Positions 17,171 through 25,174 of a stretch of 64,000 nucleotides of DNA are shown piece by piece. Position 1 is the first letter of the stretch; every line of letters begins with the position of its first letter. Below the pieces are notes generated by a model, which did not search any database, had not been told where the DNA came from, and saw nothing but the letters and a program-made list of their open reading frames with translations. The DNA comes from Cellulosimicrobium cellulans (GTDB lineage Bacteria; Actinomycetota; Actinomycetes; Actinomycetales; Cellulomonadaceae). Location: assembly GCF_016907755.1 (NCBI RefSeq), contig NZ_JAFBCN010000001.1:2170001-2234000 (forward strand), read 5' to 3'. The position numbers and the translations under genes are program-made.

Positions 17171-17905
17171 TCAGGCGGTGGTCGGTGCGGGGACCCGGCG
17201 GCGCCGCCGCCGGGCAGGTTCGTCGTCCGAGGAGCGGCCCGCGGTCACGCCGCGCGGCACGACGACCCGCTGGAGGATCGCGAACAGCGCGTCGAGCACG
17301 ACGGCCAGGACGACGATGACGAGGGCGGCGCCGAGGATCTGGGAGAAGTCGCGGATCTGGATGCCCTGCACGATGTAGAAGCCGAGGCCCCAGTTGCCGA
17401 CGTACCCCGCGAGGGTCACCGTCGCGACGACCTGGAGCGTCGCGGAGCGCAGGCCGCCGATGAGCAGCGGGAGCCCGAGCGGCACCTCGGCCCGGAACAG
17501 CACCTGCCACCCCGTCATGCCGACGGACCGGGCGCCGTCGACGACGCGCCGCTCGACGGCCTCCACGCCCGCGTAGGCGCCGGCGAGGATGGGTGGGATC
17601 GCCAGCAGGACGAACGCCGTCGTGGACGCCGCGATCTTGTGGGTCACGCCGAGGACGAGGACGAGGAGGAGGACGAGCCCGAAGGACGGGACAGCACGGG
17701 CCGCGCCCGAGAGGGCGACCGCGAGCTCCCGCCCGCGTCCGGTGTGGCCGATGGCCCAGCCCGCCGGGATCGCGATCGCCGCGGCGATGAGCACCGAGAC
17801 GAACGTGAACGCGAGGTGGGTCCAGATCGCCTCCGGGAGAGGGAGCGCGCCCGTGAGGCGGTCGGGGGAGAAGATCCAGGCGATCGCGTCGGAGAACAGG
17901 TTCAT
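17171..17905 (-). CDS. Osmoprotectant ABC transporter permease 2
   Basis: 244 aa with about five or six transmembrane helices and a basic C-terminal tail (RRRRRR). The segment SVGMTGWQVLFRAEVPLGLPLLIGGLRSA is the EAA loop that docks onto the ATPase. It pairs with the permease at 17902 to form a heterodimeric channel for betaine-type solutes. The ATG at 17905 overlaps the preceding permease stop by 4 nt. Confidence 0.9.
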   Translation of the reverse strand: MNLFSDAIAWIFSPDRLTGALPLPEAIWTHLAFTFVSVLIAAAIAIPAGWAIGHTGRGRELAVALSGAARAVPSFGLVLLLVLVLGVTHKIAASTTAFVLLAIPPILAGAYAGVEAVERRVVDGARSVGMTGWQVLFRAEVPLGLPLLIGGLRSATLQVVATVTLAGYVGNWGLGFYIVQGIQIRDFSQILGAALVIVVLAVVLDALFAILQRVVVPRGVTAGRSSDDEPARRRRRRVPAPTTA

Positions 17906-18543
17906 GCGCGCACCGTCCGGGACCAGGGCATGACCGCGCGCCCGGCGAGCACGAGCAGCAGGTCGACGAGCAGGGCGATGACGACGACCGCGACGACGCC
18001 CGAGAGGATCTCGGCGACGATCTGCCGCTGGTAGCCGTTGGTGAAGAGGTAGCCGAGGTTGTCGATCCCGATGAGGATGCCGACCGTCGCGAGCGAGATG
18101 GTCGACACGGCGGTGACGCGCAGCCCGGCGAGCACGACCGGTCCCGCGAGCGGGAGGTCGACCTGCCAGAAGCGCCGCCACGGCCCGTACCCGACCGCGA
18201 GGGCCGCCTGCCGCACCGTCGGGTCGACCGAGGCGAGGGCGTCCGCGACGAACCGGGTCATGATCGCGACGGCGTAGATCGTCAGCGCGACGACCAGGTT
18301 CAGCTCGGACAGGAAGCTGATGCCGAGGAGCGGCGGGAGCAGCGCGAACAGCGCGAGCGACGGGATCGTGTAGAGCAGGCCGACGAAGGTGAGCACGAGG
18401 CCCCGCGTGAGGCGGAACCGGAACGCGAGCCAGCCCAGCGGGATCGAGACGAGGAACCCGAGCACGATGGGCAGGACGCACTGGCTCAGGTGCTCGACCG
18501 TGAGGCGGCCGATGAGGTCGAGGTTGTCCAGGACCCAGGTCAT
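17902..18543 (-). CDS. Osmoprotectant ABC transporter permease 1
   Basis: 213 aa, the standard length of OpuCB/OpuCD permeases, with five to six helices and an EAA loop around AVGYGPWRRFWQVDLPLAGP. Its ATG at 18543 overlaps the ATPase stop and its own stop overlaps the next permease start, both by 4 nt, so all three genes are translationally coupled. Role: membrane channel for import of a compatible solute. Confidence 0.9.
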   Translation of the reverse strand: MTWVLDNLDLIGRLTVEHLSQCVLPIVLGFLVSIPLGWLAFRFRLTRGLVLTFVGLLYTIPSLALFALLPPLLGISFLSELNLVVALTIYAVAIMTRFVADALASVDPTVRQAALAVGYGPWRRFWQVDLPLAGPVVLAGLRVTAVSTISLATVGILIGIDNLGYLFTNGYQRQIVAEILSGVVAVVVIALLVDLLLVLAGRAVMPWSRTVRA

Positions 18544-19373
18544 GCGCTGCCCTCGACGTGGTCGTCGACCAGGACGCCCTGCGTGCGGCCGGTGCCGTCC
18601 ACGAGCACGGTCCCGTGCGCCGTGCGCTTCGTGTGCAGCGCCCGGGCGCCACGCTCCGCCCCGATGAAGCTCGCGACGAACTCGCTCGCCGGGTTCTCGA
18701 TGATCTCGCTGGGCGACCCGATCTGGGCCACCTGCGCCCCCTTCTCGAGGATGACGACCTGGTCGCCGAGCAGGAAGGCCTCGTCGATGTCGTGTGTGAC
18801 GAAGACGACGGTCTTCTCCAGCTCGCGCTGCAGCCGGATGGTCTCCGTCTGGAGCTCGGCGCGCACGATCGGGTCGACCGCACCGAACGGCTCGTCCATG
18901 AGCAGGATGTTCGGGTCCGCGGCGAGCGCGCGCGCCACGCCGACGCGCTGCTGCTGGCCCCCCGAGAGCTGGCTCGGGTAGCGGTCCGCGAGCCCGCGGT
19001 CGAGGCCCACGGTGTCGAGCAGCTCGAGGGCACGGTCGCGCGCCTGCCGGCGCGGCGTGCCCTCGAGGCGCAGCACCGTGGTCACGTTGTCGACGACCTT
19101 GTGGTGGGGGAGGAGCCCGCCGTTCTGCAGGACGTACCCGATGCTGCGGCGCAGCTTCACGGGGTCCCGGTCGAGGATGGAGGCGCCGTCGATCTCGATC
19201 GTGCCCGACGTGGGCTCCACCATGCGGTTGATCATGCGCAGGAGCGTCGTCTTGCCGCTCCCGGACGACCCGACGAGCACCGTCGTGAGGTGGGGCGGGA
19301 TCACCAGGTCGAAGTCTGCGACCGCCGCCGTGCCGTCCGGGTACGTCTTGGTGACCGATCGGAACTCGATCAT
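18540..19373 (-). CDS. Osmoprotectant ABC transporter ATP-binding protein (ProV/OpuCA-like)
   Basis: 277 aa. Walker A GSSGSGKTT, Q-loop YVLQNGG, signature LSGGQQQRVGVARAL, Walker B ILLMDEPFGAVD and the H-loop FVTHDIDEA are all intact. The protein is shorter than OpuCA proteins with two CBS domains; the C terminus after about residue 235 is a short tail with no CBS domain visible, so ionic-strength gating by CBS is not expected. The start at 19373 (MIEF) fits the family. It is the first gene of the operon. Confidence 0.92.
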   Translation of the reverse strand: MIEFRSVTKTYPDGTAAVADFDLVIPPHLTTVLVGSSGSGKTTLLRMINRMVEPTSGTIEIDGASILDRDPVKLRRSIGYVLQNGGLLPHHKVVDNVTTVLRLEGTPRRQARDRALELLDTVGLDRGLADRYPSQLSGGQQQRVGVARALAADPNILLMDEPFGAVDPIVRAELQTETIRLQRELEKTVVFVTHDIDEAFLLGDQVVILEKGAQVAQIGSPSEIIENPASEFVASFIGAERGARALHTKRTAHGTVLVDGTGRTQGVLVDDHVEGSA

Positions 19374-19434
19374 GGGGCGCTGCCTCCCGACAGTCGGTGA
19401 ACGGCCTCCACCCAACCACGACCGCGGTTCGGCC

Positions 19435-19440
19435 AGTCAA
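19435..19440 (-). promoter_or_regulatory. Possible -35 element of the osmoprotectant operon
   Basis: TTGACT on the minus strand lies about 65 nt upstream of the ATPase start. No matching -10 is convincing. Besides this and the LysE promoter, the 248-nt divergent gap (19374-19621) shows nothing I can name. Confidence 0.2.
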
Positions 19441-19586
19441 GCGCAATGCCTCGCGTCTCACAGACCGTACGTCGAACCACCGACACGTCGCACTCGCACC
19501 GGTACGTCGGCTTCGCGCCGTCGCGGGCGGTCGCGGGCTGGCGGACGCCACCAGGGCCCACCGCGGGCCCGGTGCGGGGTTCTCCC

Positions 19587-19615
19587 GTGACGTCCGTCAC
19601 GCGGAGGCCTATCGT
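19587..19615 (+). promoter_or_regulatory. LysE exporter promoter with dyad
   Basis: GTGACG-TC-CGTCAC (19587-19600) is a perfect 6+6 dyad over the -35 position. The -10 box TATCGT is at 19610-19615, 6 nt before the GTG start. It looks like an operator-controlled leaderless promoter. Confidence 0.45.
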
Positions 19616-19621
19616 GACGCT

Positions 19622-20263
19622 GTGCCGCACCTCGACTCGCTCCTCGCCTTCTCGCTCGCCTCGCTGGTGCTCGTCGTGATCCCCGGGCCGAGCGTGCTCT
19701 TCGTCGTCGGCCGTTCGCTCGCGCTCGGTCACCGGGGCGGGGTGCTGAGCGTCCTCGGGAACGAGCTCGGCGCGCTGACGCTCGTCGCCGCGGTGGCGCT
19801 CGGGGTCGGCACGGTCGTCGCGACGTCCGTCGCGGTGTTCACGGTCGTCAAGCTCGTCGGCGCGGCCTACCTCGTCTACCTCGGCGTCCAGGCGATCCGG
19901 CACCGGCGGGAGGGGACGGTCGACGTCGCGGTCGCGCCGCTCCGGGAGCCCTGGTGGCGCGTCGTGCGGCAGGGCTACGTCGTCGGGGTGACGAACCCGA
20001 AGACCATCGTGTTCTTCGTCGCGGTCCTGCCGCAGTTCACGGACTTCCACGCGGGACGCGTACCGGCCCAGATGATGGTGCTCGGGCTGGTCTTCACGGT
20101 GATCGCGTTCGTGTGCGACAGCGCGTGGGCGCTCGCCGCCGGCGCGGCCCGGTCGTGGTTCGCCTCCTCGCCGAGGCGGCTGAGCGCGGTCCGCGCGACG
20201 GGCGGCGGCATGATGATCGGCCTCGGCGGCGTCCTCGCCGTCGCCTCGCACCGGACCGCCTGA
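19622..20263 (+). CDS. LysE/RhtB-family amino-acid exporter
   Basis: 213 aa with about six membrane helices. The N-terminal PGPSVLFVVGRSLALGHRGG is the family signature, and YLVYLGVQAIR and GVTNPKTIVFFVAVLPQF are also conserved. The family exports amino acids such as lysine, homoserine lactone or threonine, or their analogues. The GTG at 19622 is chosen because of the -10 box 6 nt upstream; the in-frame region further upstream does not look coding. It is divergent from the osmoprotectant operon, and no LysG-like regulator is adjacent. Confidence 0.88.
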   Translation: MPHLDSLLAFSLASLVLVVIPGPSVLFVVGRSLALGHRGGVLSVLGNELGALTLVAAVALGVGTVVATSVAVFTVVKLVGAAYLVYLGVQAIRHRREGTVDVAVAPLREPWWRVVRQGYVVGVTNPKTIVFFVAVLPQFTDFHAGRVPAQMMVLGLVFTVIAFVCDSAWALAAGAARSWFASSPRRLSAVRATGGGMMIGLGGVLAVASHRTA

Positions 20264-20291
20264 CACGGACACCGGGCGCCGGGAGACGCGA

Positions 20292-20326
20292 CGAGGGCCG
20301 GTCTCCGTCTCGGAGACCGGCCCTCG
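20292..20326. terminator. Terminator between lysE-like gene and tRNA-His
   Basis: Perfect 16-bp stem, 20292-20307 with 20311-20326, and a TCT triloop. It serves the exporter on the plus strand and lies 5 nt beyond the 3' end of tRNA-His on the minus strand. Confidence 0.9.
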
Positions 20327-20331
20327 CCGTC

Positions 20332-20408
20332 TGGGGTGAGTAACGGGACTTGAACCCGCGACCCCCTGGACCACAACCAGGTGCTCTACCAGCTGAGCTA
20401 TACCCACC
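20332..20408 (-). tRNA. tRNA-His (anticodon GTG)
   Basis: Read on the minus strand, acceptor GTGGGTA pairs with TACTCAC, the anticodon stem CCTGG/CCAGG encloses TTGTGGT with anticodon GTG, and the T arm reads GGGTTCAAGTCCC. An extra 5' G (position -1, base 20408) faces discriminator C73, the identity element of tRNA-His. CCA is encoded at 20332-20334. Confidence 0.96.
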
Positions 20409-20435
20409 ATGACCGGGGCGTGAAGCACCGGCCGT

Positions 20436-20480
20436 CGAAAAGTGTACCTGGTCCGGGAGGGCCTCCCGGACCGCTTTTCG
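20436..20480 (-). terminator. Terminator of orn
   Basis: A 10-bp GC stem (20450-20459 with 20463-20472) is flanked by complementary CGAAAAG (20436-20442) and CTTTTCG (20474-20480). Read on the minus strand, a TTTT run follows the stem, the classical intrinsic terminator form. Confidence 0.85.
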
Positions 20481-20483
20481 AGG

Positions 20484-21176
20484 TCAGGAGTCGGCGGACC
20501 CTGTGACCGTGGCCACGGAGGTCCCCGTGTCGGCGTCCGCCGGTCGGGTCCGGCCGCGCGTGACGCTCGTCGCCACGACCTGCTCGGCGACCTTGCGCGC
20601 CGTCGCGGAGTCGGGGCCGGGCTGCGGGACGAACACGGCGGCGCGGTAGTAGCGCAGCTCGTCGATGCTCTCGAGGATGTCCGCGAGCGCGCGGTGACCG
20701 CCGTGCTTCTCCGGCGACGAGAAGTACGCCCGCGGGTACCAGCGGCGCGAGAGCTCCTTGACGGAGGACACGTCGATGATCCGGTAGTGCAGGTGGCTCA
20801 TGAGCGCGGGCATGTCGCGGTCGAGGAAGCCCTTGTCGGTCCCGACGGAGTTGCCGGCCAGCGGTGCCTTGCCCGGTTCGGGGACCCACGCGCGGACGTA
20901 GTCGAGGACGCGCTGCTCGGCCTCGGCGAGCGTCAGGCCCCCGTCGAGCTCGTCGAGCAGCCCGGAGGTCGTGTGCATCTGGCGGACGAAGTCGCCCATC
21001 TGCTCGAGCGCCGCGGCCGGGGGCCGGACGAGGACGTCGACCCCGTCACCGAGCACGTTGAGCTCGGAGTCGGTGACCACGGCGGCGACCTCGACGAGGG
21101 CGTCGGCGCCCAGGTCCAGCCCGGTCATCTCGCAGTCGATCCAGACGATGCGTTCGTTCGCGTTCACAGGACTCAC
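20484..21176 (-). CDS. orn: Oligoribonuclease
   Basis: 230 aa DEDDh-type 3'-5' exoribonuclease that degrades 2-5 nt RNA fragments and pGpG-like dinucleotides, essential in many actinobacteria. Exo I motif [10 protein letters not shown] near the N terminus, exo II around [15 protein letters not shown], and exo [14 protein letters not shown] give the catalytic Asp/Glu/Asp/His set. The C terminus carries about 40 extra residues rich in Thr/Ala/Asp beyond the E. coli protein (181 aa). The GTG at 21176 is selected because TAGGCT lies 7 nt upstream, implying leaderless expression. tRNA-His lies downstream after a terminator. Confidence 0.94.
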   Translation of the reverse strand: MSPVNANERIVWIDCEMTGLDLGADALVEVAAVVTDSELNVLGDGVDVLVRPPAAALEQMGDFVRQMHTTSGLLDELDGGLTLAEAEQRVLDYVRAWVPEPGKAPLAGNSVGTDKGFLDRDMPALMSHLHYRIIDVSSVKELSRRWYPRAYFSSPEKHGGHRALADILESIDELRYYRAAVFVPQPGPDSATARKVAEQVVATSVTRGRTRPADADTGTSVATVTGSADS

Positions 21177-21183
21177 GGCCCAC

Positions 21184-21189
21184 AGCCTA
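21184..21189 (-). promoter_or_regulatory. -10 box of orn (leaderless)
   Basis: TAGGCT on the minus strand is separated by 7 nt from the GTG start at 21176, with no ribosome site between. Confidence 0.5.
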
Positions 21190-21205
21190 ACCGGGGTGCG
21201 CACGA

Positions 21206-21256
21206 CGAAGGCCCCGGCTGTCCGGTCCACCAGGGTCCGGACGGTCGGGGCCTTCG
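21206..21256 (-). terminator. Terminator after the 49-codon gene
   Basis: A 20-bp stem (21206-21225 with 21237-21256, two wobbles) with an 11-nt loop lies downstream of the small minus-strand gene and upstream of orn. Confidence 0.85.
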
Positions 21257-21315
21257 ACGAGGTGCGCCGCCGCCTGTCGGGGAGGGTCCCCGGCCCGGCG
21301 AGCGGTCGGTGCGCG

Positions 21316-21465
21316 TCATGCGGTCCGGCGCGGCAGGCGGGCCTGCCGGGTGTTCGCCGGGACGCGGGTCGTGGTGCGGCGCAGCTGCGACCGGCGCAGG
21401 GTCTGCTCCTGCAGCTGCTCGCGACGGCTGAGGGCCGCCACGTCGTACGTGATCAAGGGATGCAT
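21316..21465 (-). CDS. Small basic protein of unknown function (49 aa)
   Basis: The frame begins [20 protein letters not shown] and is strongly basic, ending in RRTA, with a predicted helix rich in Arg/Gln/Leu. Small MHP-starting helical ORFs of this style recur in actinobacterial genomes, but I know no assigned function. Support comes from the isolated position, a GAGAG-type site upstream, a strong dedicated terminator (21206-21256), and a palindrome ACGACC-AC-GGTCGT at 21559-21572 near a TATGTA sequence upstream on the minus strand. It could act on nucleic acid or membrane; this is not resolved. Confidence 0.55.
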   Translation of the reverse strand: MHPLITYDVAALSRREQLQEQTLRRSQLRRTTTRVPANTRQARLPRRTA

Positions 21466-21666
21466 GGTTCTGCTCTCGTGACGCTGGGTTCGTGGGTCTG
21501 GCCGGACCCTCCACCGCCCGGTACGGACCGGACGGACGTCACCGCGGTGTGGGTACATACGACCACGGTCGTCGTGGGCGGTGCATCCCTTTTTCGCCAC
21601 GAGCGTCGGGTCGTGCCCCGGTGCCCGACGGCGGACGGTCGCGCTGCGTCGTCGGCCCGCCGTGCG

Positions 21667-21672
21667 TAGCCT
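21667..21672 (+). promoter_or_regulatory. -10 box of the PAP2 gene (leaderless)
   Basis: TAGCCT is followed by 6 nt and the ATG at 21679. Confidence 0.5.
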
Positions 21673-21678
21673 CCGGGG

Positions 21679-22416
21679 ATGAGCGCGGGGGAGAGGCGGG
21701 CGGGCGGGACGTCGGGCGGCACGTCCGTGCGCGAGGTCCTCGCGGCCGTGTGGCCGGGCGTGCTCCTGGTGCTCGCCGGGGTCGCGGGGTTCGTCCTCCT
21801 CCTCGACGCGGTCCGCGAGCAGGACGACCTGTGGCGGCTCGACGAGCCGCTGCTCGCGTGGATGGTCGCGCACCGCACCCCGGTCGTGACGGGTGTCCTC
21901 ACGGTGGTCACGACCGTGTCCGGCCCGTTCGTGCTGCCCGTCCTCGTCGCGGTCGGCTGCGTGGTGTGGGCGCGGCGCACGGGGACGTGGTGGGAACCCG
22001 GTCTGCTCGCGGGGGCCATGCTGCTCGCGACGCTCGTCTCGACCGTGCTCAAGGCCGTGATCGCCCGGCCGAGGCCCCCCGACGTGTCGATGGTCGTCGC
22101 CGGGGTCGAGCGCTCGTTCTCGTTCCCGTCCGGTCACACGATCGGTGCGGCGACGCTCGTCCTCGTCGGCGGCTACCTCGTGTGGCACCGCCACCACGAC
22201 GCGGGGGTCCTCGCGGTCTGGGCGACCGCTTCCGTGCTCGTGATCGGCGCCGTCGCGGTGAGCAGGCTCTACCTCGGGTACCACTTCCTCACCGACGTCC
22301 TGGCGGGGTTGTCGCTCGCCGTGGCCGTGCTCGGCGTCGTGGTCGTGGTGAGCCGTGCCCACGACCTCGTGGTCGCGCGCCGAGAGGTTCCGGGAGAGGC
22401 GACCGATCGTCGCTAA
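21679..22416 (+). CDS. PAP2-superfamily membrane phosphatase
   Basis: 245 aa with about six membrane helices. The three acid-phosphatase motifs are present: KAVIARPRP (K-x6-RP), FPSGHT, and SRLYLGYHFLTDV (SR-x5-H-x3-D). Enzymes of this type remove phosphate from lipid phosphates such as phosphatidate, PGP or undecaprenyl pyrophosphate at the outer membrane face. The specific lipid cannot be determined. It is monocistronic, with a leaderless start and the ArsR promoter following directly. Confidence 0.9.
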   Translation: MSAGERRAGGTSGGTSVREVLAAVWPGVLLVLAGVAGFVLLLDAVREQDDLWRLDEPLLAWMVAHRTPVVTGVLTVVTTVSGPFVLPVLVAVGCVVWARRTGTWWEPGLLAGAMLLATLVSTVLKAVIARPRPPDVSMVVAGVERSFSFPSGHTIGAATLVLVGGYLVWHRHHDAGVLAVWATASVLVIGAVAVSRLYLGYHFLTDVLAGLSLAVAVLGVVVVVSRAHDLVVARREVPGEATDRR

Positions 22417-22453
22417 AGAACTATTGCGCAAGAAGTCTTTCGTGAAATAGGGT
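22415..22453 (+). promoter_or_regulatory. ArsR/MFS promoter and palindromic operator
   Basis: A 26-bp imperfect palindrome spans 22415-22440: AAAGA (22415-22419) mirrors TCTTT (22436-22440) around a perfect TTGCGCAA core (22424-22431). The core supplies -35 TTGCGC (22424-22429), 18 nt before -10 TAGGGT (22448-22453), which is 6 nt before the ATG. A repressor here would block RNA polymerase directly, and the ArsR-type product of the next gene is the obvious candidate. Confidence 0.7.
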
Positions 22454-22459
22454 GGCGGC

Positions 22460-23140
22460 ATGAGCACGCCAGCCGACCCTCCCGCCAGCTCGCCGGACGA
22501 CCAGGCGGCGCCGGACGACCCGGCCGCGGCCGCGTCGTCGGGACCCCTCCCGCGCGGCCCGCGGCCCGAGCCCGGGCAGGTCGTCGCCCGCGACCCGGCG
22601 ACCATCCGGGCGCTCGCCCACCCGCTCCGCCTGCGGATCCTCGCGCTGCTCGACGACGAGGGCGAGGTGACCGCGACGCGGTGCGCCGAGGTCACGGGCG
22701 AGTCCGTCGCGAGCTGCTCCTTCCACCTGCGGATGCTCGCCAAGTACGGGTACGTGGAGCCGGCGGGGCGGCGTGGCAAGGAGCGGCCCTGGCGCTCGGT
22801 CGGGCGGGGGCGCCAGACCACGTTCGACCCCGACGTCCCGGAGACGCTGCACGCGGCCGGCGCGGTCGCGAGCCTCATGATCGACCAGGAGGCCGCGCGC
22901 GTGCGGACGTGGCTCGCCGGCGCCGTCTCCGACGACCCGCAGTGGCTCCTCGCCTCCACCATGACCGGCGCGTCCTTCTACGCGACCCGCGAGGAGCTCG
23001 ACGCCCTCGCCCGCGAGGTCGAGGCGCTCACCGACCGGTTCCGGGGGCGCTGGGACGACCCGTCGCTCCGTCCCGAGGGTGCGCGCCGTGCGCGCCTCTT
23101 CTCCGTCGTCAACGCCGATCTCCCGGAGGCACCCCGATGA
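22460..23140 (+). CDS. ArsR/helix-turn-helix family transcriptional regulator
   Basis: 226 aa. A disordered Pro/Ala/Asp-rich N terminus (1-40) precedes a winged helix domain at about 45-115, with ATIRALAHPLRLRILALL and a recognition helix around SVASCSFHLRMLAKYG. The C-terminal half (120-226) is helical and probably a ligand or dimer domain, longer than in metal-sensing ArsR proteins; no metal-binding Cys/His cluster is evident. It overlaps the MFS gene by 4 nt, so it likely represses its own operon through the palindrome at 22415-22440 and is released by the exporter substrate. Confidence 0.85.
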   Translation: MSTPADPPASSPDDQAAPDDPAAAASSGPLPRGPRPEPGQVVARDPATIRALAHPLRLRILALLDDEGEVTATRCAEVTGESVASCSFHLRMLAKYGYVEPAGRRGKERPWRSVGRGRQTTFDPDVPETLHAAGAVASLMIDQEAARVRTWLAGAVSDDPQWLLASTMTGASFYATREELDALAREVEALTDRFRGRWDDPSLRPEGARRARLFSVVNADLPEAPR

Positions 23141-24459
23141 GCGCGACCCCCGAGCCGAGCGCCGTCACCGCCCAGCCCGCCCCCGAGGACGCACCCGGGG
23201 CGGCGCCGGAGCCCGGCACCGAGACCGTTCCCGGCGCCGTCCGTGACGAGGCCCCGGACCCCCGCGCCGCGCTGCGGTCCCGCCCGTTCCGGCTCCTGTC
23301 GGTCGCGTGGGGGTTCACGAACTTCGCCGACTCGGTCCTCGCGATCATCCTCGCCGTGTGGGTGAAGGACCTCACCGGGTCGAACGGCGCCGCGGGGCTC
23401 GTGTTCGCGGCGCTCGGCCTGCCGGCGCTGGCGTCCCCGCTCCTCGGGCAGCTCGCCGACCGGGTGTCGCGGCGACGGATGCTCGTCGTCACGTACCTCG
23501 TCGGTGCCGTGAGCCTCCTCGCCCTCCTCGCCGTCCGTGGGCCGGAGCAGGTCTGGCTCGTGTTCGTCGTGACGGTGGTCTACTCGGGCGTCGGGTTCGC
23601 GACCGCGGCGGCCCAGGCGGGCCTCGTGCGGGACATGCTGCCGGACGAGGCGATCGCCCCCGCGAACGGCCGGCTCACGACGATCGACCAGGTCTTCCGC
23701 CTCCTCATGCCGGTCGTCGGCGCGGGCGCCTACGCGCTCGCGGGCGCCTGGCCGCTCGTGATCGCCGCCTCGGTCGCGTTCGCCGTCGCGGGCACGGTCA
23801 TCGGCCGGATCCGGCTCGTCGAGACGCCCCCGACCCCGGCCGCCGAGCGCGAGCCCTACCTGGCGGAGCTGACGGCGGGCTTCCGCCACCTCGTGCGGAC
23901 CGCGCCGCTCGGCGTGCTCACCCTGGCCATGCTCGTGGCGTTCGCCGGGGTCGGGCTGCTCAACGCGGTCAGCCTCGCGATCGTCGAGGACGGGCTCGGT
24001 CTGGCCCCGGAGCTGCTGGGTCCCATCTCCTCGGTCCAGGCGCTCACGGCGATCGTCGCGGGGCTCACGGCCGCCCGTCTCGTCGCCCGCTGGGGCGCGC
24101 AGCGGCTCGTCGCCCTCGGGCTGCTGGTGCTCGCGCTCGGCATCGTGCCCGCGACGGGGACGAACGTCGTGGCGATCGTGCTCGGGCTGGGCGCGGTCGG
24201 GCTCGGCGCGACGTGGTCCATCGTCGGCTTCGTCACCGAGCGGCAGCTCCGCACGCCCCCGGGTCTCCAGGGGCGCGTCGCCGCCGCCAGCCTGCTGCTG
24301 GTCAACGTCCCGCAGCTCGTGCTGACCGTGGTGGGCGCGGCCCTCGTGGGCGCCGTCGACTACCGCGCCCTGCTCGTCGTGACCGTGGTCGGCATCCTCG
24401 TCGCGGCGGTCGTCTCGCTCCGCGGCCGCCGCGCCACCGGCGAACCTGCGGCCCGATGA
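23137..24459 (+). CDS. MFS transporter, probable drug/metabolite exporter
   Basis: 440 aa with 12 predicted membrane helices after a cytoplasmic Ala/Pro/Glu-rich leader of about 45 residues. The loop between helices 2 and 3, QLADRVSRRR, is the conserved MFS motif A (G-x4-D-x-x-G-R-R type). It groups with the DHA3-like (macrolide efflux/enterobactin exporter) set in general pattern, but the substrate is unknown. Translational coupling to an ArsR-type regulator points to inducible efflux. Confidence 0.85.
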   Translation: MSATPEPSAVTAQPAPEDAPGAAPEPGTETVPGAVRDEAPDPRAALRSRPFRLLSVAWGFTNFADSVLAIILAVWVKDLTGSNGAAGLVFAALGLPALASPLLGQLADRVSRRRMLVVTYLVGAVSLLALLAVRGPEQVWLVFVVTVVYSGVGFATAAAQAGLVRDMLPDEAIAPANGRLTTIDQVFRLLMPVVGAGAYALAGAWPLVIAASVAFAVAGTVIGRIRLVETPPTPAAEREPYLAELTAGFRHLVRTAPLGVLTLAMLVAFAGVGLLNAVSLAIVEDGLGLAPELLGPISSVQALTAIVAGLTAARLVARWGAQRLVALGLLVLALGIVPATGTNVVAIVLGLGAVGLGATWSIVGFVTERQLRTPPGLQGRVAAASLLLVNVPQLVLTVVGAALVGAVDYRALLVVTVVGILVAAVVSLRGRRATGEPAAR

Positions 24460-24465
24460 GAGCGC

Positions 24466-24484
24466 CCTCTCCGCGAGGGAGAGG
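24466..24484. terminator. Hairpin after the MFS gene
   Basis: CCTCTCC (24466-24472) pairs with GGAGAGG (24478-24484) around a 5-nt loop, 7 nt after the MFS stop codon, between convergent genes. Confidence 0.5.
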
Positions 24485-24574
24485 CCTGGGATGGCGAGGC
24501 AGAGGTCCGGTCCTGACCACGGCGCTACCTCGCGAGAGCAGGGCTCTACCTCGGCACGACGGCGCGTGGACGTG

Positions 24575-25174
24575 TCAGTCGTCGAGGCCGCGGGCGCGCA
24601 GCGCGTCGCCGAGCGCGTCGGCCTGGCGCAGGGCGCCGACGACGAGCGGGACGGCGTAGGCGCGGACGTCGTGCTCGCGGCCCCGGGCGCGGCACGCGTC
24701 GCGCACGCGCTGCGCCAGCGCGGCGACGACGGGGACGCAGCGCACGGCGAGCGACAGGACGAGCGCCGCGCGGTCGACGTCGACGCCGAGGCGGCGCAGC
24801 GGTCGCAGCCCGCGCTCGATCGCGGCGAGGACGGCGGACGTCCGGGTCGTGAGCAGCACGAGCCCCGCGAGCGCGACGAGCGCGACGAGCCGGGTCGTGA
24901 GCACGACCGCCGGCACCGGCCCGAGGGCGAGCCACTGGACGGCGAGGAGCACCGGCACGACGAGGCGCAGGGGGCGCACCTGCTCCCACGCCGCCCGCCA
25001 CCCCACGCCCGCGACCGCGTAGAGCGCGCCGACGACGAGGACCACCGCGCAGACCCCCGCCGGCGACGACACGAGGAGCACGACGGCCGACGCCGCCGCC
25101 AGCACCGCGAGCTTGGCCCCGGCCGGGGCGCGGTGCAGGACCGACGACCCCGGCCGGTAGGTGCCCGGGGTCAC
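24575..25174 (-). CDS. bioN: ECF transporter transmembrane protein EcfT (BioN-like)
   Basis: 199 aa, short for EcfT but in the range of BioN. It has four or five hydrophobic segments and the C-terminal ARG motifs (CRARGRE and ALRARGLDD) that couple EcfT proteins to their ATPases. With EcfA and BioY it forms a biotin importer. The GTG at 25174 overlaps the ecfA stop by 4 nt. It is the last gene of the bioY operon. Confidence 0.85.
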   Translation of the reverse strand: MTPGTYRPGSSVLHRAPAGAKLAVLAAASAVVLLVSSPAGVCAVVLVVGALYAVAGVGWRAAWEQVRPLRLVVPVLLAVQWLALGPVPAVVLTTRLVALVALAGLVLLTTRTSAVLAAIERGLRPLRRLGVDVDRAALVLSLAVRCVPVVAALAQRVRDACRARGREHDVRAYAVPLVVGALRQADALGDALRARGLDD

